From: Sulfitobacter undariae
GTDB lineage: Bacteria; Pseudomonadota; Alphaproteobacteria; Rhodobacterales; Rhodobacteraceae
Length of the DNA stretch: 64,000 nucleotides
Direction of reading: 5' to 3'
Assembly (NCBI RefSeq): GCF_014196805.1
Contig: NZ_JACIEI010000003.1
Span: forward strand, 372,001-436,000
In this document: in pieces, positions 28,268 through 38,672 of the stretch
Layout: each line of letters opens with the position of its first letter
Position numbering within the stretch: position 1 is the first letter of the stretch
The notes under the pieces: generated by a model
The model's database searches: none
Told to the model about the DNA's origin: nothing
What the model saw: the letters and a program-made list of their open reading frames with translations, nothing else
Program-made: the position numbers and the translations under genes

Positions 28268-29029
28268 CTAGTTGGGGCCGGTTTTGGCAACGCGTCGCAA
28301 AAAGCTTTGCGTGCGCGGATCATCAGGGGACTCAAGAAGTTTCTCAGGCTTCCCTTGCTCAATAATCTGACCATCAGACATAAAAATAATCCGGTCCGCT
28401 ATTTCGCGCGCGAATTGCATCTCATGTGTGACGATCAGCATGGTCTGGCGCTTTTCGGCGACACGGCGCATCAGGTCTAGAACCTCGCCAACCCATTCGG
28501 GATCAAGAGCGGAGGTTGGTTCATCGAACAGCATCAGATCAGCATCCAACGCCATCGCACGGCCAATGCCGACGCGCTGCTGTTGCCCCCCTGAAAGGGC
28601 TGCGGGATAGGAATCGGCCTTGTCGGCCAGACCTGTCTCGCGCAGGGTTTCATCGGCACGGGCCAATGCGTCGGCTTTGGATTGTCCTTTGACGGTGATC
28701 AGCGCCTGCGTGATGTTTTCGCGGGCTGTCTTATTCGCAAAAAGAGCGTAGTTCTGGAAGACAAAGGACGTACGGCGCCGAAGGGCCAAGATGTCAGACC
28801 GTGAAGCCGTGGCGGGATCAACCGTTAGATCGCCCATCCGAATGGTCCCGCTGTCAGGACGATCAAGATAGTTCAAACAGCGGAGCAGAGTGGACTTTCC
28901 CGTACCCGACGGACCAATGACGACAACCCGCTCACCGGGTGCGATGTCCAGCGATATGTCCTTGAGGACAGAGGTGGTGCCGAAGGATTTATTCAGCCCC
29001 GTGATGGAAATGGCAGCATTTGAGGTCAT
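28268..29029 (-). CDS. Polar amino-acid ABC transporter ATPase
   Basis: This 253-residue protein of the GlnQ/HisP type has Walker A GPSGTGKST, signature LSGGQQQRVGIGRAMA, Walker B LMLFDEPTSALDPE and the switch region VTHEM. It drives the importer formed with the next two genes. The start overlaps the permease stop by 4 bases. The specific amino acid is not predictable. Confidence 0.93.
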   Translation of the reverse strand: MTSNAAISITGLNKSFGTTSVLKDISLDIAPGERVVVIGPSGTGKSTLLRCLNYLDRPDSGTIRMGDLTVDPATASRSDILALRRRTSFVFQNYALFANKTARENITQALITVKGQSKADALARADETLRETGLADKADSYPAALSGGQQQRVGIGRAMALDADLMLFDEPTSALDPEWVGEVLDLMRRVAEKRQTMLIVTHEMQFAREIADRIIFMSDGQIIEQGKPEKLLESPDDPRTQSFLRRVAKTGPN

Positions 29030-29700
29030 CTTGCATAGGCCTTGTTCAGATAGGTTTCCAAGTGGCGTTGCGCAAAAGACAGCGCCTCGACCATGATCCA
29101 GTAGATCGCAGCGACAACCAAAAATGCCTCAAAATACAGAAAACTGCCCGCAGCTTCCTTTTGCGTCGCACCCATAAGTTCAGTGACCCCCAAGGTGAAC
29201 GCAAGTGAGGTGCCTTTGATCATGTCGATAAAGTAATTGACCAACGTTGGTGCCGCCACACGTGCAGCCTGTGGCAGGATGATGTGCCCCATCATTTGCG
29301 TTTGGGTCATACCAACGGCTTGGGCCGCTTCCCATTGGCTGCGATCGACCCCCAAGATTGCGGCACGGATGCTCTCGGCCATATAGGCCGAGAAGTGGAG
29401 CGTTAGCCCCATGATGGTGGCCGTTACGCCGTTGATTGTAGTCAGAAACGCCAAAACCTGCGGCAGGCCGTAATAGAACAGGAACAGTTGCACCAGCAGC
29501 GGCGTGCCGCGAAAGAAGCTGATGAACAGACGCACAAACACGTCGAGCACTGGCACGCGGAATACACGTTCAACAGCCATAACCGACGCCAATATAAGGG
29601 CAAAAAACATCCCTATCAACGCCATGAAAAGTGTCAGAGGAACATAACCCAAAAGAACGGGAACCAATTCCCACATGTATTCAACGTCCAGCGCGCGCAT
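29026..29700 (-). CDS. Polar amino-acid ABC transporter permease
   Basis: This 224-residue HisM/GlnP-type permease has about five helices, the FFRGTPLLVQLFLFYYGLPQ segment and the EAA loop EAAQAVGMTQTQMMGHIILPQAARVAAP. It probably forms a homodimer, as only one permease gene is present. It lies 5 bases after the binding-protein gene. Confidence 0.93.
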   Translation of the reverse strand: MRALDVEYMWELVPVLLGYVPLTLFMALIGMFFALILASVMAVERVFRVPVLDVFVRLFISFFRGTPLLVQLFLFYYGLPQVLAFLTTINGVTATIMGLTLHFSAYMAESIRAAILGVDRSQWEAAQAVGMTQTQMMGHIILPQAARVAAPTLVNYFIDMIKGTSLAFTLGVTELMGATQKEAAGSFLYFEAFLVVAAIYWIMVEALSFAQRHLETYLNKAYAR

Positions 29701-29705
29701 GAAAG

Positions 29706-30458
29706 TTACTCCGCGACTGTAATGTCAGCGCCAAACCACTTTTGGGAAATTTCGGCCATGGTGCCGTTTTCCTTCAGTGTGGTGATGGCAGTATCGATCC
29801 GGTCACGCATTGCGATCCCGTCTTCGTCGTTACGGAAGGGGAGCGCATTGCGAATTTGGCTGAATGGTTTGCCAGCCAGTGCCAGCGGCAATGGGCTTTC
29901 TGCGATCAACTGGGCCGAAGACACGCGATCCATCACAAAAGCATCTACGCGACCCAGTGCGGTGTCTTGTGCGATATTGCTCTCATAGGTGCGGATGTCG
30001 ATTTCCTCGGCGTTCGGCAACTCGTTCAACAACTGCTCAAAGTTCGAACCCAGATTTACCGCGACAGTCTTGCCGCTGAGGTCTTCAACGCTGGTGATTG
30101 TTTCTTCGTTACCCTTTTTGACCACAACCTGTGCTCCATCAAAAACATAGGGTTGCGAAAAGGCAAATTTTGTCTCGCGCTCGGGTGTGATCGTAAGCTG
30201 GTTGGCAATGGTATCAATCCGCCCTGTTTCCAGCGCGCCAACCAGACCGGAAAATGACATTGTGACAAAGTTCACTTCGTCGCCTGTTTCCGCTGCGATG
30301 GCATTGATGAAATCAACTTCAAACCCTTGCAACACATCAAGCTTGACGAAAGTGAAAGGGAAGTAGCCGCCCGACATGCCCACGTTTAGCGTGTCGGCTT
30401 GCGCCGCGCCAAAGGAAGCCGAGAGGGCGAATGCTGTTATTGCTAGTGACTTTTTCAT
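29706..30458 (-). CDS. Polar amino-acid ABC transporter binding protein
   Basis: This 250-residue SBP_bac_3 family protein has a signal peptide ending AAQA. Landmarks are GGYFPFTF, GFEVDFINAIAAE and FAFSQPYVFDGAQVVVKKG. A GGAGAT site before the MKKSLAI start decides the start codon. First gene of the binding protein-permease-ATPase operon and divergent from gdhA; glutamate-family ligands would fit that neighbour, but this is inference. Confidence 0.92.
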   Translation of the reverse strand: MKKSLAITAFALSASFGAAQADTLNVGMSGGYFPFTFVKLDVLQGFEVDFINAIAAETGDEVNFVTMSFSGLVGALETGRIDTIANQLTITPERETKFAFSQPYVFDGAQVVVKKGNEETITSVEDLSGKTVAVNLGSNFEQLLNELPNAEEIDIRTYESNIAQDTALGRVDAFVMDRVSSAQLIAESPLPLALAGKPFSQIRNALPFRNDEDGIAMRDRIDTAITTLKENGTMAEISQKWFGADITVAE

Positions 30459-30582
30459 TTTTATCTCCGTTCGTTTGAGGTGGAAGTAACACGTCAAAGC
30501 CGCGCTTCAATGGCTAGAACAAAGACAAGACCAGCATTGTGTATACGCTGATTTGGCTGGGAAATCGTTCTTCTGGGCTGAC

Positions 30583-30750
30583 ATTTTAGAGAATGGCGGC
30601 CTCGCAGTGTGGCAATACTTTGTGTAGCCAAGTCTGAAAGGTGAACTGAAAGTAGTAAACACGACAGGGCAGGGCGCCGTGCAACCCATCATAATCTATG
30701 TTCGTTGCAACCCTATTGCAGCACAGATTCGGGCCGTAATTCTCTAAAAT
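30583..30750. repeat. Short element with terminal inverted repeats (MITE-like) upstream of gdhA
   Basis: ATTTTAGAGAAT at 30583 is perfectly inverted as ATTCTCTAAAAT at 30739-30750. The similarity continues inward imperfectly (CGGCC, then TGTG and GCAATA) for about 30 bases, as in transposon ends. The 168-bp interior has no gene, and no target duplication was seen. The rest of the 450-bp gap between the binding-protein gene and gdhA holds no recognisable gene. Confidence 0.4.
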
Positions 30751-30837
30751 ATAAAGCTCCTAAGGCCTTTGGAAAAATCGTTTTAAAACTGCACCGAAGC
30801 TGGCCTTTCTTTGGTGTTATGAATACTTCTGTTTTGA

Positions 30838-32259
<1,422 letters not shown>

Positions 32260-32478
32260 ATTCACTTGTGAAATGAAGGCACCGCCCTGTAAGGGGCGGG
32301 CCTTGCGTTGGTCGATGCCATTGGCCAGCGCTTTATCCGTCTGAAACTTGCTCCTGTTTAACGCCGAACGGTAAAAAGCCTGCGCAGCGAACCTCAAAGG
32401 CGCAATAAAAAAAACTGGTTTGTGGTGCAGGCGCAAACTACTTCCGTTAACGCCCCCCCAAAACTGTTTAAAATATAG

Positions 32479-32781
32479 TTGGTTGTTGAAGGTTTTCTCT
32501 CTTTGGCTGAGGACATCGACACGACAACCCCAGCGGGGTGGCCCGTTTCCCATGTCTTCGCTTCCATCTCCCAATTTGAGCGCGATGGCATTTCCGACCG
32601 AACCAAAGAGGGGTTTTCCGGCGCCCGTAAACGCGGACGTGTTGGAGGTAGGCCTCTTGCATTGCTCGCAGAGCGCTAATCCGAGGTGGTGCGTATGCGC
32701 GATCAGAAAGGCCGTGGCATTCTTGAGCTGGCGCGGCGGCTTGAGGTTGGTGCAAACACCATCAAGCGGCTTAAGGGATGA
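32479..32781 (+). pseudogene. Serine resolvase/invertase remnant
   Basis: The translation LAEDIDTTTPAGWP, then FASISQFERDGISDRTKEG and ARKRGRVGGRP, is the second half of a Tn3-type resolvase catalytic domain. The N-terminal half with the catalytic serine is missing. An in-frame TAA at 32677-32679 interrupts it, and after it the same frame continues into a helix-turn-helix-like tail (ILELARRLEVGANTIKRL) up to a TGA at 32781. It is a decayed fragment with no function expected. The 219 bases between gdhA and this remnant hold no gene. Confidence 0.8.
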
Positions 32782-33282
32782 ACGGAATGGCTTTATGCTA
32801 GTCCCATGCCTTATGGGTCGAGTTTGCCAAAGTTATGTGAACGTGAGGCACTGTTGCAAACAGCACTAAAAGTGAACTTTTGGACGCCCATAAGACAATA
32901 GACAAACATTTAACTCTGGGTGAGGCATCAAATGAAACAGGGGTTTAAAAGTCTACTTTTTTAGAGGCTTTAAGGTCAGGGAAGTTGTCGTATTTTGCAC
33001 TACCAAAGCCTGAAAGAGAGGCCACGGGGCAGGGGGTTGCAATTCGATAGATTCTAGGGCCATTCAAGAAGGTGAAAGCTTAAATGATACCTTTAGTTTT
33101 AACTGCTTCACATCATTCAGCATGCCACGTACCGTGACCTTAGGCCAAATCCATCAAGGGGAAGGGGCCACTCGACCTCAGGTCGTTTTGTTCAACCATG
33201 CCTTGCTGAAGGTACAAAAAACGTGATTAAGTAAAATGGTTGTTTGTGGTAAATTAATATAAATGAACGGGATTTTCGTATT
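32782..33282. other. 500-bp gene-free tract in the mobile-element scar
   Basis: No credible reading frame exists here. The only recognisable items are the IS6-type terminal repeat at 32847 and a small hairpin (CGACC-TCA-GGTCG followed by TTTTGTT) near 33173. The stretch before the 33283 gene is AT-rich and could hold its promoter. Confidence 0.6.
32847..32860. mobile_element. Lone IS6/IS26-type terminal inverted repeat
   Basis: GGCACTGTTGCAAA matches exactly the 14-bp terminal repeat of IS26 and close IS6-family elements. No transposase and no second end was found nearby, so it is a scar left by a lost or rearranged element. It lies 66 bases after the resolvase remnant, a common arrangement in transposon debris. 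Confidence 0.6.
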
Positions 33283-34038
33283 ATGATCACCTTTGAGGAG
33301 CTTCTAGAAGCCACGAAAGATCCACGTATCGTTGCGCTAGACACAAGTGTCTTCTCACCCGATGACATGGTTAACATTATTCTACAAAGATCCGAAGTTC
33401 TAGGTGATCAACATCGCTCGGGAAGGGCGATCAAGGCATGGGCGGAGGGAGACCACGGGCCTGTGAAAGAGTATGTTGAACAAATGGGCGACACATTGGT
33501 ACGCCGCGCAGCAGCTATTATATGGCTGGAGTATCTCGAACTCAAACCAACCCTGGATACTTTGTCTCCTAAAAGCGTTGCGGATATCGGTTGTGGATAT
33601 GCGATATTTGATCTCTTTTTGTGGCAGGATTATCCCGGCCGTATCCTATTGATTGATCTTGAGACAACAAAAGAACGTCATTTTGGGTTTGAAAAAGAAG
33701 GAGCAGCCTATTCCAATTTGAACGTCGCTAGACAGTTCTTGGAAGCCAACGGCGTCACCAGCTCTGATATAATATGCATTAATCCAAGGACTGCTGATCT
33801 TACTAAAGAAGCGCCTGTTGATCTGGCGGTAAGTTTCATTTCCTGTGGATTCCACTATCCCGTTGAAACTTATATAGACCTATTTAAAACAGGTGTAGAA
33901 CCTGACGGTGCAGTAATCTTAGATGTACGCAAAAGGAAATTGGAAGCTGCTACACTGTCTCTGCAAGACCTCGGGAAGGTTACAGTCTTGACAGCAGCAG
34001 CCAACGGTTCTGCAAGCCGGATCATGTTGAAGAAATGA
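33283..34038 (+). CDS. Methyltransferase-like protein of unknown function
   Basis: This 251-residue protein has a helical N-terminal part (1-95) and a class I SAM-methyltransferase-like core. The glycine motif is VADIGCGYAIFDLFL (about residues 99-113), followed by an acidic strand end ILLIDLE and a later VDLAVSFISCGFH in the motif IV position. The target is unknown. Base composition is visibly more AT-rich than in the neighbours, the ribosome-binding site is weak, and it lies between a resolvase remnant and an integrase remnant, which suggests horizontal arrival. The reading frame is intact. Confidence 0.7.
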   Translation: MITFEELLEATKDPRIVALDTSVFSPDDMVNIILQRSEVLGDQHRSGRAIKAWAEGDHGPVKEYVEQMGDTLVRRAAAIIWLEYLELKPTLDTLSPKSVADIGCGYAIFDLFLWQDYPGRILLIDLETTKERHFGFEKEGAAYSNLNVARQFLEANGVTSSDIICINPRTADLTKEAPVDLAVSFISCGFHYPVETYIDLFKTGVEPDGAVILDVRKRKLEAATLSLQDLGKVTVLTAAANGSASRIMLKK

Positions 34039-34260
34039 CACGCGTTCGGCGTAACGCAATTCTTGAGCGACGCAGATAGGTCGCTGACTTGTAGTTCGCC
34101 ACTTCAGAGGCTCTGAACCATTTGGGGCGCAGCGCGGACGACCTTGCCCCTTTCTGGGTACTTAGATTCGTCTGGGGTCTTTGGCTCCAAGGAACATGAA
34201 GAGGCGGTAAAGACCTGAAATAATATGCCTTTTCGAATGCGGTCTTGTCACGCTTACGTC

Positions 34261-34423
34261 ATGGCTGCCCGAGCAACACAATATGAAATCATGAGCCTGA
34301 TGGCTCACACGGAAGTAAAAAACTGATATTTACACAAAAGATGTCGAGCGAGCAGGCTTAGCCGCAGTCGTAATTGAGAGAATGTCAAAGATAGATTCTG
34401 AAAATGTGGACTATGCTGTCTAA
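34261..34423 (+). pseudogene. Tyrosine integrase C-terminal fragment, frameshifted
   Basis: Frame one reads ARATQYEIMSLMAHTEVKN before a stop at 34324. Shifting by one base at the A-run near 34317 continues as KTDIYTKDVERAGLAAVVIERMS up to a TAA at 34421. The combined pattern, an H in MAHTE and a Y in DIYTKDVERAGLA, matches the last catalytic His and the nucleophile Tyr region of phage/ICE tyrosine integrases. Everything upstream is lost. It lies 57 bases from a tRNA 3' end. The rest of the 440-bp gap (34039-34479) holds no gene. Confidence 0.7.
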
Positions 34424-34479
34424 TGTGTGGTCCACAATCATGTCGAAGCCCCAATAAAATATGGCGGAAATTGGGGTGT

Positions 34480-34556
34480 TGGTAGGCCCGGCAGGACTTG
34501 AACCCGCAACCAAAGCGTTATGAGCGCTCTGCTCTAACCAGTTGAGCTACAGGCCC
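34480..34556 (-). tRNA. tRNA with CAU anticodon (tRNA-Ile2 or elongator Met)
   Basis: A full 77-nt cloverleaf can be drawn on the minus strand. It has acceptor GGGCCTG / CGGGCCT with encoded ACCA, D arm GCTC...GAGC, anticodon stem GAGCG / CGCTT around CTCATAA, and T arm GCGGG-TTCAAGT-CCTGC. The anticodon is CAT. Base pairs C4-G69 and C5-G68 are those used by TilS to recognise tRNA-Ile2, so isoleucine (lysidine-modified) is more likely than elongator methionine, though automated tools would probably call it Met. Confidence 0.9.
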
Positions 34557-34670
34557 GCCGAGGGTGTGGGTATTGTGCAATGACGCATTCGTCAAGGGTT
34601 TGCGTTGCGACTTTTTGCTGAATGATTTAGGTCGGATGGCAACGGATTTTCAGCCAGAGGCATTTTGAGA

Positions 34671-35717
34671 ATGAACGAGCGACAAAACGGGATCACTTAC
34701 GCAGACGCGGGAGTGGATATTGATGCGGGAAATGCATTGGTTGAACGGATCAAACCAGCAGCAAAGCGCACAACGCGTTCTGGTGTTATGTCAGGGCTGG
34801 GCGGCTTTGGTGCGTTATTTGATCTCAAAGCGGCAGGATATAATGATCCGGTTCTCGTTGCGGCCACCGACGGCGTAGGCACCAAACTGCGTATCGCGAT
34901 TGATACAGGCAACGTGGACGGCGTGGGCATTGACCTAGTGGCCATGTGTGTCAACGATCTGGTGTGTCAGGGCGCTGAACCGCTGTTCTTCCTTGATTAC
35001 TTTGCCACGGGCAAACTGGAGCTGGATACAGCGACACGTATCATCGAGGGAATCGCCACAGGCTGTGAGCGCTCAGGCTGTGCATTGATCGGTGGTGAGA
35101 CGGCTGAAATGCCCGGCATGTACCCAGAGGGTGATTTTGACCTTGCAGGGTTTAGCGTCGGCGCGATGGAGCGGGGCGGTACGTTGCCCAAAAATGTGGC
35201 GGCGGGCGATGTGTTGCTGGGCCTTGCCAGCGACGGTGTGCACTCGAACGGCTATAGCCTTGTACGTGTGATTGTTGAACATTCCGGCATGCAATGGGAT
35301 GATCCTTGCCCGTGGGATGGCGGCACTTTGGGAGAAGTATTGCTGACGCCTACACGCCTTTACGTGAAATCGGCACTTGCTGCGGCACGTGCCGGCGCGG
35401 TGAATGCGCTGGCCCATATCACAGGCGGCGGTTTGACAGAGAATCTGCCACGCGTTTTGCCTGAGGGTTTGGGCGCGCAGATCAATTTGAATGCTTGGGA
35501 ATTGCCCCCCGTGTTTCGCTGGTTGACGGCGCATGGCGGCATGGATGAGGCCGAGTTGTTGAAAACCTTTAACTCGGGGATTGGCATGATTGTTGTCGTG
35601 CCCGCAGATAAAGTCGACGAAGCGCGCAAGCTTTTGGCCGATCATGGCGAGACAGTGTTTGACCTTGGTACTGTGGTTGAAGGCGAAGGCGTCACCTATG
35701 AGGGTAACCTCGTTTGA
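34671..35717 (+). CDS. purM: Phosphoribosylformylglycinamidine cyclo-ligase
   Basis: This 348-residue AIR synthetase catalyses the fifth step of purine synthesis. Landmarks are [14 protein letters not shown] at the N-terminus, [44 protein letters not shown] and the C-terminal [11 protein letters not shown]. The start is the ATG two codons after a TTG. Its TGA overlaps the start of purN, so PurM and PurN are translationally coupled. Confidence 0.96.
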   Translation: MNERQNGITYADAGVDIDAGNALVERIKPAAKRTTRSGVMSGLGGFGALFDLKAAGYNDPVLVAATDGVGTKLRIAIDTGNVDGVGIDLVAMCVNDLVCQGAEPLFFLDYFATGKLELDTATRIIEGIATGCERSGCALIGGETAEMPGMYPEGDFDLAGFSVGAMERGGTLPKNVAAGDVLLGLASDGVHSNGYSLVRVIVEHSGMQWDDPCPWDGGTLGEVLLTPTRLYVKSALAAARAGAVNALAHITGGGLTENLPRVLPEGLGAQINLNAWELPPVFRWLTAHGGMDEAELLKTFNSGIGMIVVVPADKVDEARKLLADHGETVFDLGTVVEGEGVTYEGNLV

Positions 35718-36313
35718 CACTTCGGGTTGCTGTTTTTATCTCTGGCGGCGGCTCCAATATGGTGTCGCTGCTGGACGATATGGCGCGGGCAGGGCACGCA
35801 GGCGCGCCTTGTGTTGTGCTGGCCAATAGCGCCGATGCGGGTGGGTTGGCACGCGCGCATGAGCGCGGTGTGCCAACGGTTGTAGTGGATCATCGTCCTT
35901 TTGCAGGTGATAGGCCCGCGTTTGAGGCGGCGATTAGCGCGGCGTTAGAGCCCCATGCACCTGATATCATTTGCCTTGCTGGCTTTATGCGGATGCTGAC
36001 GGGGGGCTTCACCGACCAATGGGCGGGGCGGATGCTCAATATTCACCCGTCGCTATTGCCCAAATACAAAGGCTTGCACACACATGCGCGTGCTCTTGAG
36101 GCCGGCGACGCCGAGCATGGGTGTACCGTTCATGAAGTCACAGCCGCGCTGGATGACGGCCCGCTGCTGGGGCAGGCGCGTGTGCCTGTGCTGGAAGGCG
36201 ATACGCCTGACACTCTGGCGGCACGTGTGTTGGTCCAAGAACATTTACTTTATCCTGCCGTGTTGCGCCGTTTTGCAGCCGGCAATCACGAAATGCTGAT
36301 TTTACAAAGCTGA
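35714..36313 (+). CDS. purN: Phosphoribosylglycinamide formyltransferase
   Basis: This 199-residue formyl-THF-dependent enzyme acts at the third purine step. Landmarks are [20 protein letters not shown], the active-site block [20 protein letters not shown] and [15 protein letters not shown]. The start codon is TTG in a TTGA overlap with the purM stop; no ATG is available at a sensible place. Confidence 0.96.
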   Translation: MTLRVAVFISGGGSNMVSLLDDMARAGHAGAPCVVLANSADAGGLARAHERGVPTVVVDHRPFAGDRPAFEAAISAALEPHAPDIICLAGFMRMLTGGFTDQWAGRMLNIHPSLLPKYKGLHTHARALEAGDAEHGCTVHEVTAALDDGPLLGQARVPVLEGDTPDTLAARVLVQEHLLYPAVLRRFAAGNHEMLILQS

Positions 36314-36369
36314 CTGGTCATTCCTCTGCGTATTCTGTACCGCTAGGCCAGCCCAAGGAAATATTTGCT

Positions 36370-37527
36370 ATGCGCACGATTACGACAACTGAAGAACTGG
36401 CCGCTTATTGCAAAGAGGCTGCGAACCATCCCTTTGTGACTGTTGATACGGAATTTCTGCGCGAGCGGACGTATTATTCCAAACTGTGTTTGGTTCAGTT
36501 GGCCATGCCCGGCACCGACGATAGTGGCGCAGTATTGGTCGATCCGCTGGTTGATGGCCTGTCGATGGAACCGTTATACGACTTGTTCCGTGATACTTCG
36601 GTGGTCAAAGTTTTCCATGCCGCACGGCAGGATCTGGAAATTTTCTTTGTGGATGCACAGGTTTTCCCTGAGCCGCTGTTTGACACTCAGGTCGCCGCGA
36701 TGGTTTGCGGATTTGGCGAACAGGTGGGCTATGAAACACTGGTGCGCAAGATTGCCAAGGAGGGCGTGGATAAGACATCGCGCTTTACCGATTGGTCACG
36801 TCGTCCGTTGACGGATGCGCAGAAAACTTATGCGCTGGCGGATGTGACGCACTTGCGCCAAGTCTATGAGTTTCTGGCGGCCAAGCTGGAAAAAACGGGC
36901 CGTCACAAGTGGGTAGAGGAAGAACTTGAAGTTCTGACAAACCCCGATACCTATATCACTGCGCCACGTGATGCGTGGAAGCGGGTAAAAACGCGTACAA
37001 ACTCTGGCCGTTTTCTGGGGATTGTACGGGAACTGGCTGCCTTCCGTGAGGCTTATGCACAAGATCGCAATGTGCCGCGCAGCCGTGTTTATAAAGACGA
37101 TGCCATGGTTGAGTTGGCCTCAAATAAACCCAAAAATCACGAAGAGTTGGGCCGTGCACGTCTTTTGCTGCGTGATGCGCGCAAAGGCGAGATCGCGGAT
37201 GGTATCCTCAAGGCGGTGGCTGCGGGTCTGGCCTGCCCAAATGATGATTTGCCCCAGCCAGATCGTGGCCGCGAGAAGCTACAGGTAAACCCTGCTTTGG
37301 CGGACTTGCTGCGTGTGTTGCTTAAGGCCAAAACTGAAAGCTCGGGGGTTGCTGCCAAGCTGATCGCGACCGCAGCCGATCTGGATGCAATCGCGGCAGG
37401 AGAGCGGGATGTGCAGGCTCTAGGCGGCTGGCGTCTGGAAGTATTCGGCACAGATGCACTGGCGCTTTGTGCTGGTAAAATCGCGCTGACAGCGGCAGGC
37501 AACGAAGTAAAAGTTGTGCCGGTTTAA
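36370..37527 (+). CDS. rnd: Ribonuclease D
   Basis: This 385-residue 3'-5' exonuclease acts in tRNA 3' end maturation. The DEDD residues lie in VDTEFLRERTYY (Exo I), KVFHAARQDLEIF (Exo II) and the YALADVTHL segment (Exo III, with Y and D). HRDC-like helices follow (about residue 205 onwards). An AGGA site precedes the ATG. It is convergent with the lipoprotein gene. Confidence 0.95.
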   Translation: MRTITTTEELAAYCKEAANHPFVTVDTEFLRERTYYSKLCLVQLAMPGTDDSGAVLVDPLVDGLSMEPLYDLFRDTSVVKVFHAARQDLEIFFVDAQVFPEPLFDTQVAAMVCGFGEQVGYETLVRKIAKEGVDKTSRFTDWSRRPLTDAQKTYALADVTHLRQVYEFLAAKLEKTGRHKWVEEELEVLTNPDTYITAPRDAWKRVKTRTNSGRFLGIVRELAAFREAYAQDRNVPRSRVYKDDAMVELASNKPKNHEELGRARLLLRDARKGEIADGILKAVAAGLACPNDDLPQPDRGREKLQVNPALADLLRVLLKAKTESSGVAAKLIATAADLDAIAAGERDVQALGGWRLEVFGTDALALCAGKIALTAAGNEVKVVPV

Positions 37528-37585
37528 TACCAGCACAACTTAATCAGCGTTCAATCTATTTAGAAGTATCGGCGCGCCGTTGTGA

Positions 37586-38113
37586 TTAGCGGCGCGTTAC
37601 TTGTGCGTTGCGCACGCCTTCGACACGGATGCTGCGAACACCGTTCAATGTCTGACGGGTAACTTTGCGCGCCGCAGTCACTTCGCGGGTCGCGGGTCCA
37701 CCTACAGCGGTATTTGCCGCAGGCGCCACACCCTCAAGACGGTAAGTTAACACGCCATCAATCGGGGTTTCATCTTCGTTAGCTGGGGTCAGTTGCACAG
37801 AGTAGATGCCTTGACGCGCCGCCAAACCTGTTGCGCGGATGATCGCACCACCTGAAACCTGTTCAACGGTCAGGTTTGTGATCTCGTCAAAGGGTTTGCC
37901 AATGTAGATCGCGTTTTGTGCGCGGCGTTTGGAGAATAAGCCGGTTTTGGTTGGGATCAGCGGGTTGATCGTGGCCGGGTCTTCGGTCGCGGCAATGGCT
38001 TCGGAGGTGCTGCGGCCAAACCAGTTCACAGGATTAAGGGCGCTTTCGCGCACCACGCCACATGCGCCTAAAGTGAGGGATGCAACCAGAAGAACAGAGA
38101 GGGAAATACGCAT
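37586..38113 (-). CDS. Putative lipoprotein
   Basis: This 175-residue protein has a signal ending in LGAC (Cys18), so it should be lipid-anchored. The mature part is rich in Ala, Thr and Arg, has no recognisable domain, and ends in the basic stretch SIRVEGVRNAQVTRR. Similar proteins are common in roseobacters as uncharacterised lipoproteins. It is divergent from sufE. Confidence 0.75.
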   Translation of the reverse strand: MRISLSVLLVASLTLGACGVVRESALNPVNWFGRSTSEAIAATEDPATINPLIPTKTGLFSKRRAQNAIYIGKPFDEITNLTVEQVSGGAIIRATGLAARQGIYSVQLTPANEDETPIDGVLTYRLEGVAPAANTAVGGPATREVTAARKVTRQTLNGVRSIRVEGVRNAQVTRR

Positions 38114-38262
38114 TGGACCTGCCGTGTGATACTGTCATTTAAAACAGACCTATCCCATCGCTGCGTCTATGGAAAGAGGCAGGTCGGGGAAAGAGGCAGG
38201 GGCTGGACGTTTGTGCAACTAACGCCTACCTCACAGGTAAATGCAGATCACAGGAGCACATC

Positions 38263-38670
38263 ATGGCGACCCCGCAGTTTGAAGAATTGGTCGAGGATTT
38301 CGAATTTCTGGACGATTGGGAAGACCGTTACCGCCATGTGATTGATCAGGGCAAGGCGATGGAGGCCTTGGCGCCTGAGCTTTGTGTGCCTGCGACCAAG
38401 GTAGACGGCTGTGCCAGTCAGGTCTGGTTGCATGCGGAAATGAAAGACGGTCTCCTGCATTTTGATGGGGCATCAGATGCGTTGATTGTATCCGGGCTGA
38501 TTGCTGTGCTGCGCACGCTTTATAACGGGCTGACGCCTGCGGACGTTTTGGCCGTGGATGCACGGGCTGAAATGGGGCGTTTGGGCTTGAACGAACATTT
38601 GTCGGCACAACGATCAAACGGATTAACCGCAATGATCGAGCGTGTGCGCGAAACCGCCGCAAAAGCCTAG
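38263..38670 (+). CDS. sufE: SufE family sulfur acceptor
   Basis: This 135-residue protein takes persulfide sulfur from the cysteine desulfurase SufS for iron-sulfur cluster assembly. The active-site loop KVDGCASQVWL carries Cys50, and the opening FEELVEDFEFLDDWEDRY is typical. No other suf gene is near, as is common for stand-alone sufE in this group. It ends 3 bases from the convergent DUF1638 gene. Confidence 0.93.
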   Translation: MATPQFEELVEDFEFLDDWEDRYRHVIDQGKAMEALAPELCVPATKVDGCASQVWLHAEMKDGLLHFDGASDALIVSGLIAVLRTLYNGLTPADVLAVDARAEMGRLGLNEHLSAQRSNGLTAMIERVRETAAKA

Positions 38671-38672
38671 TG

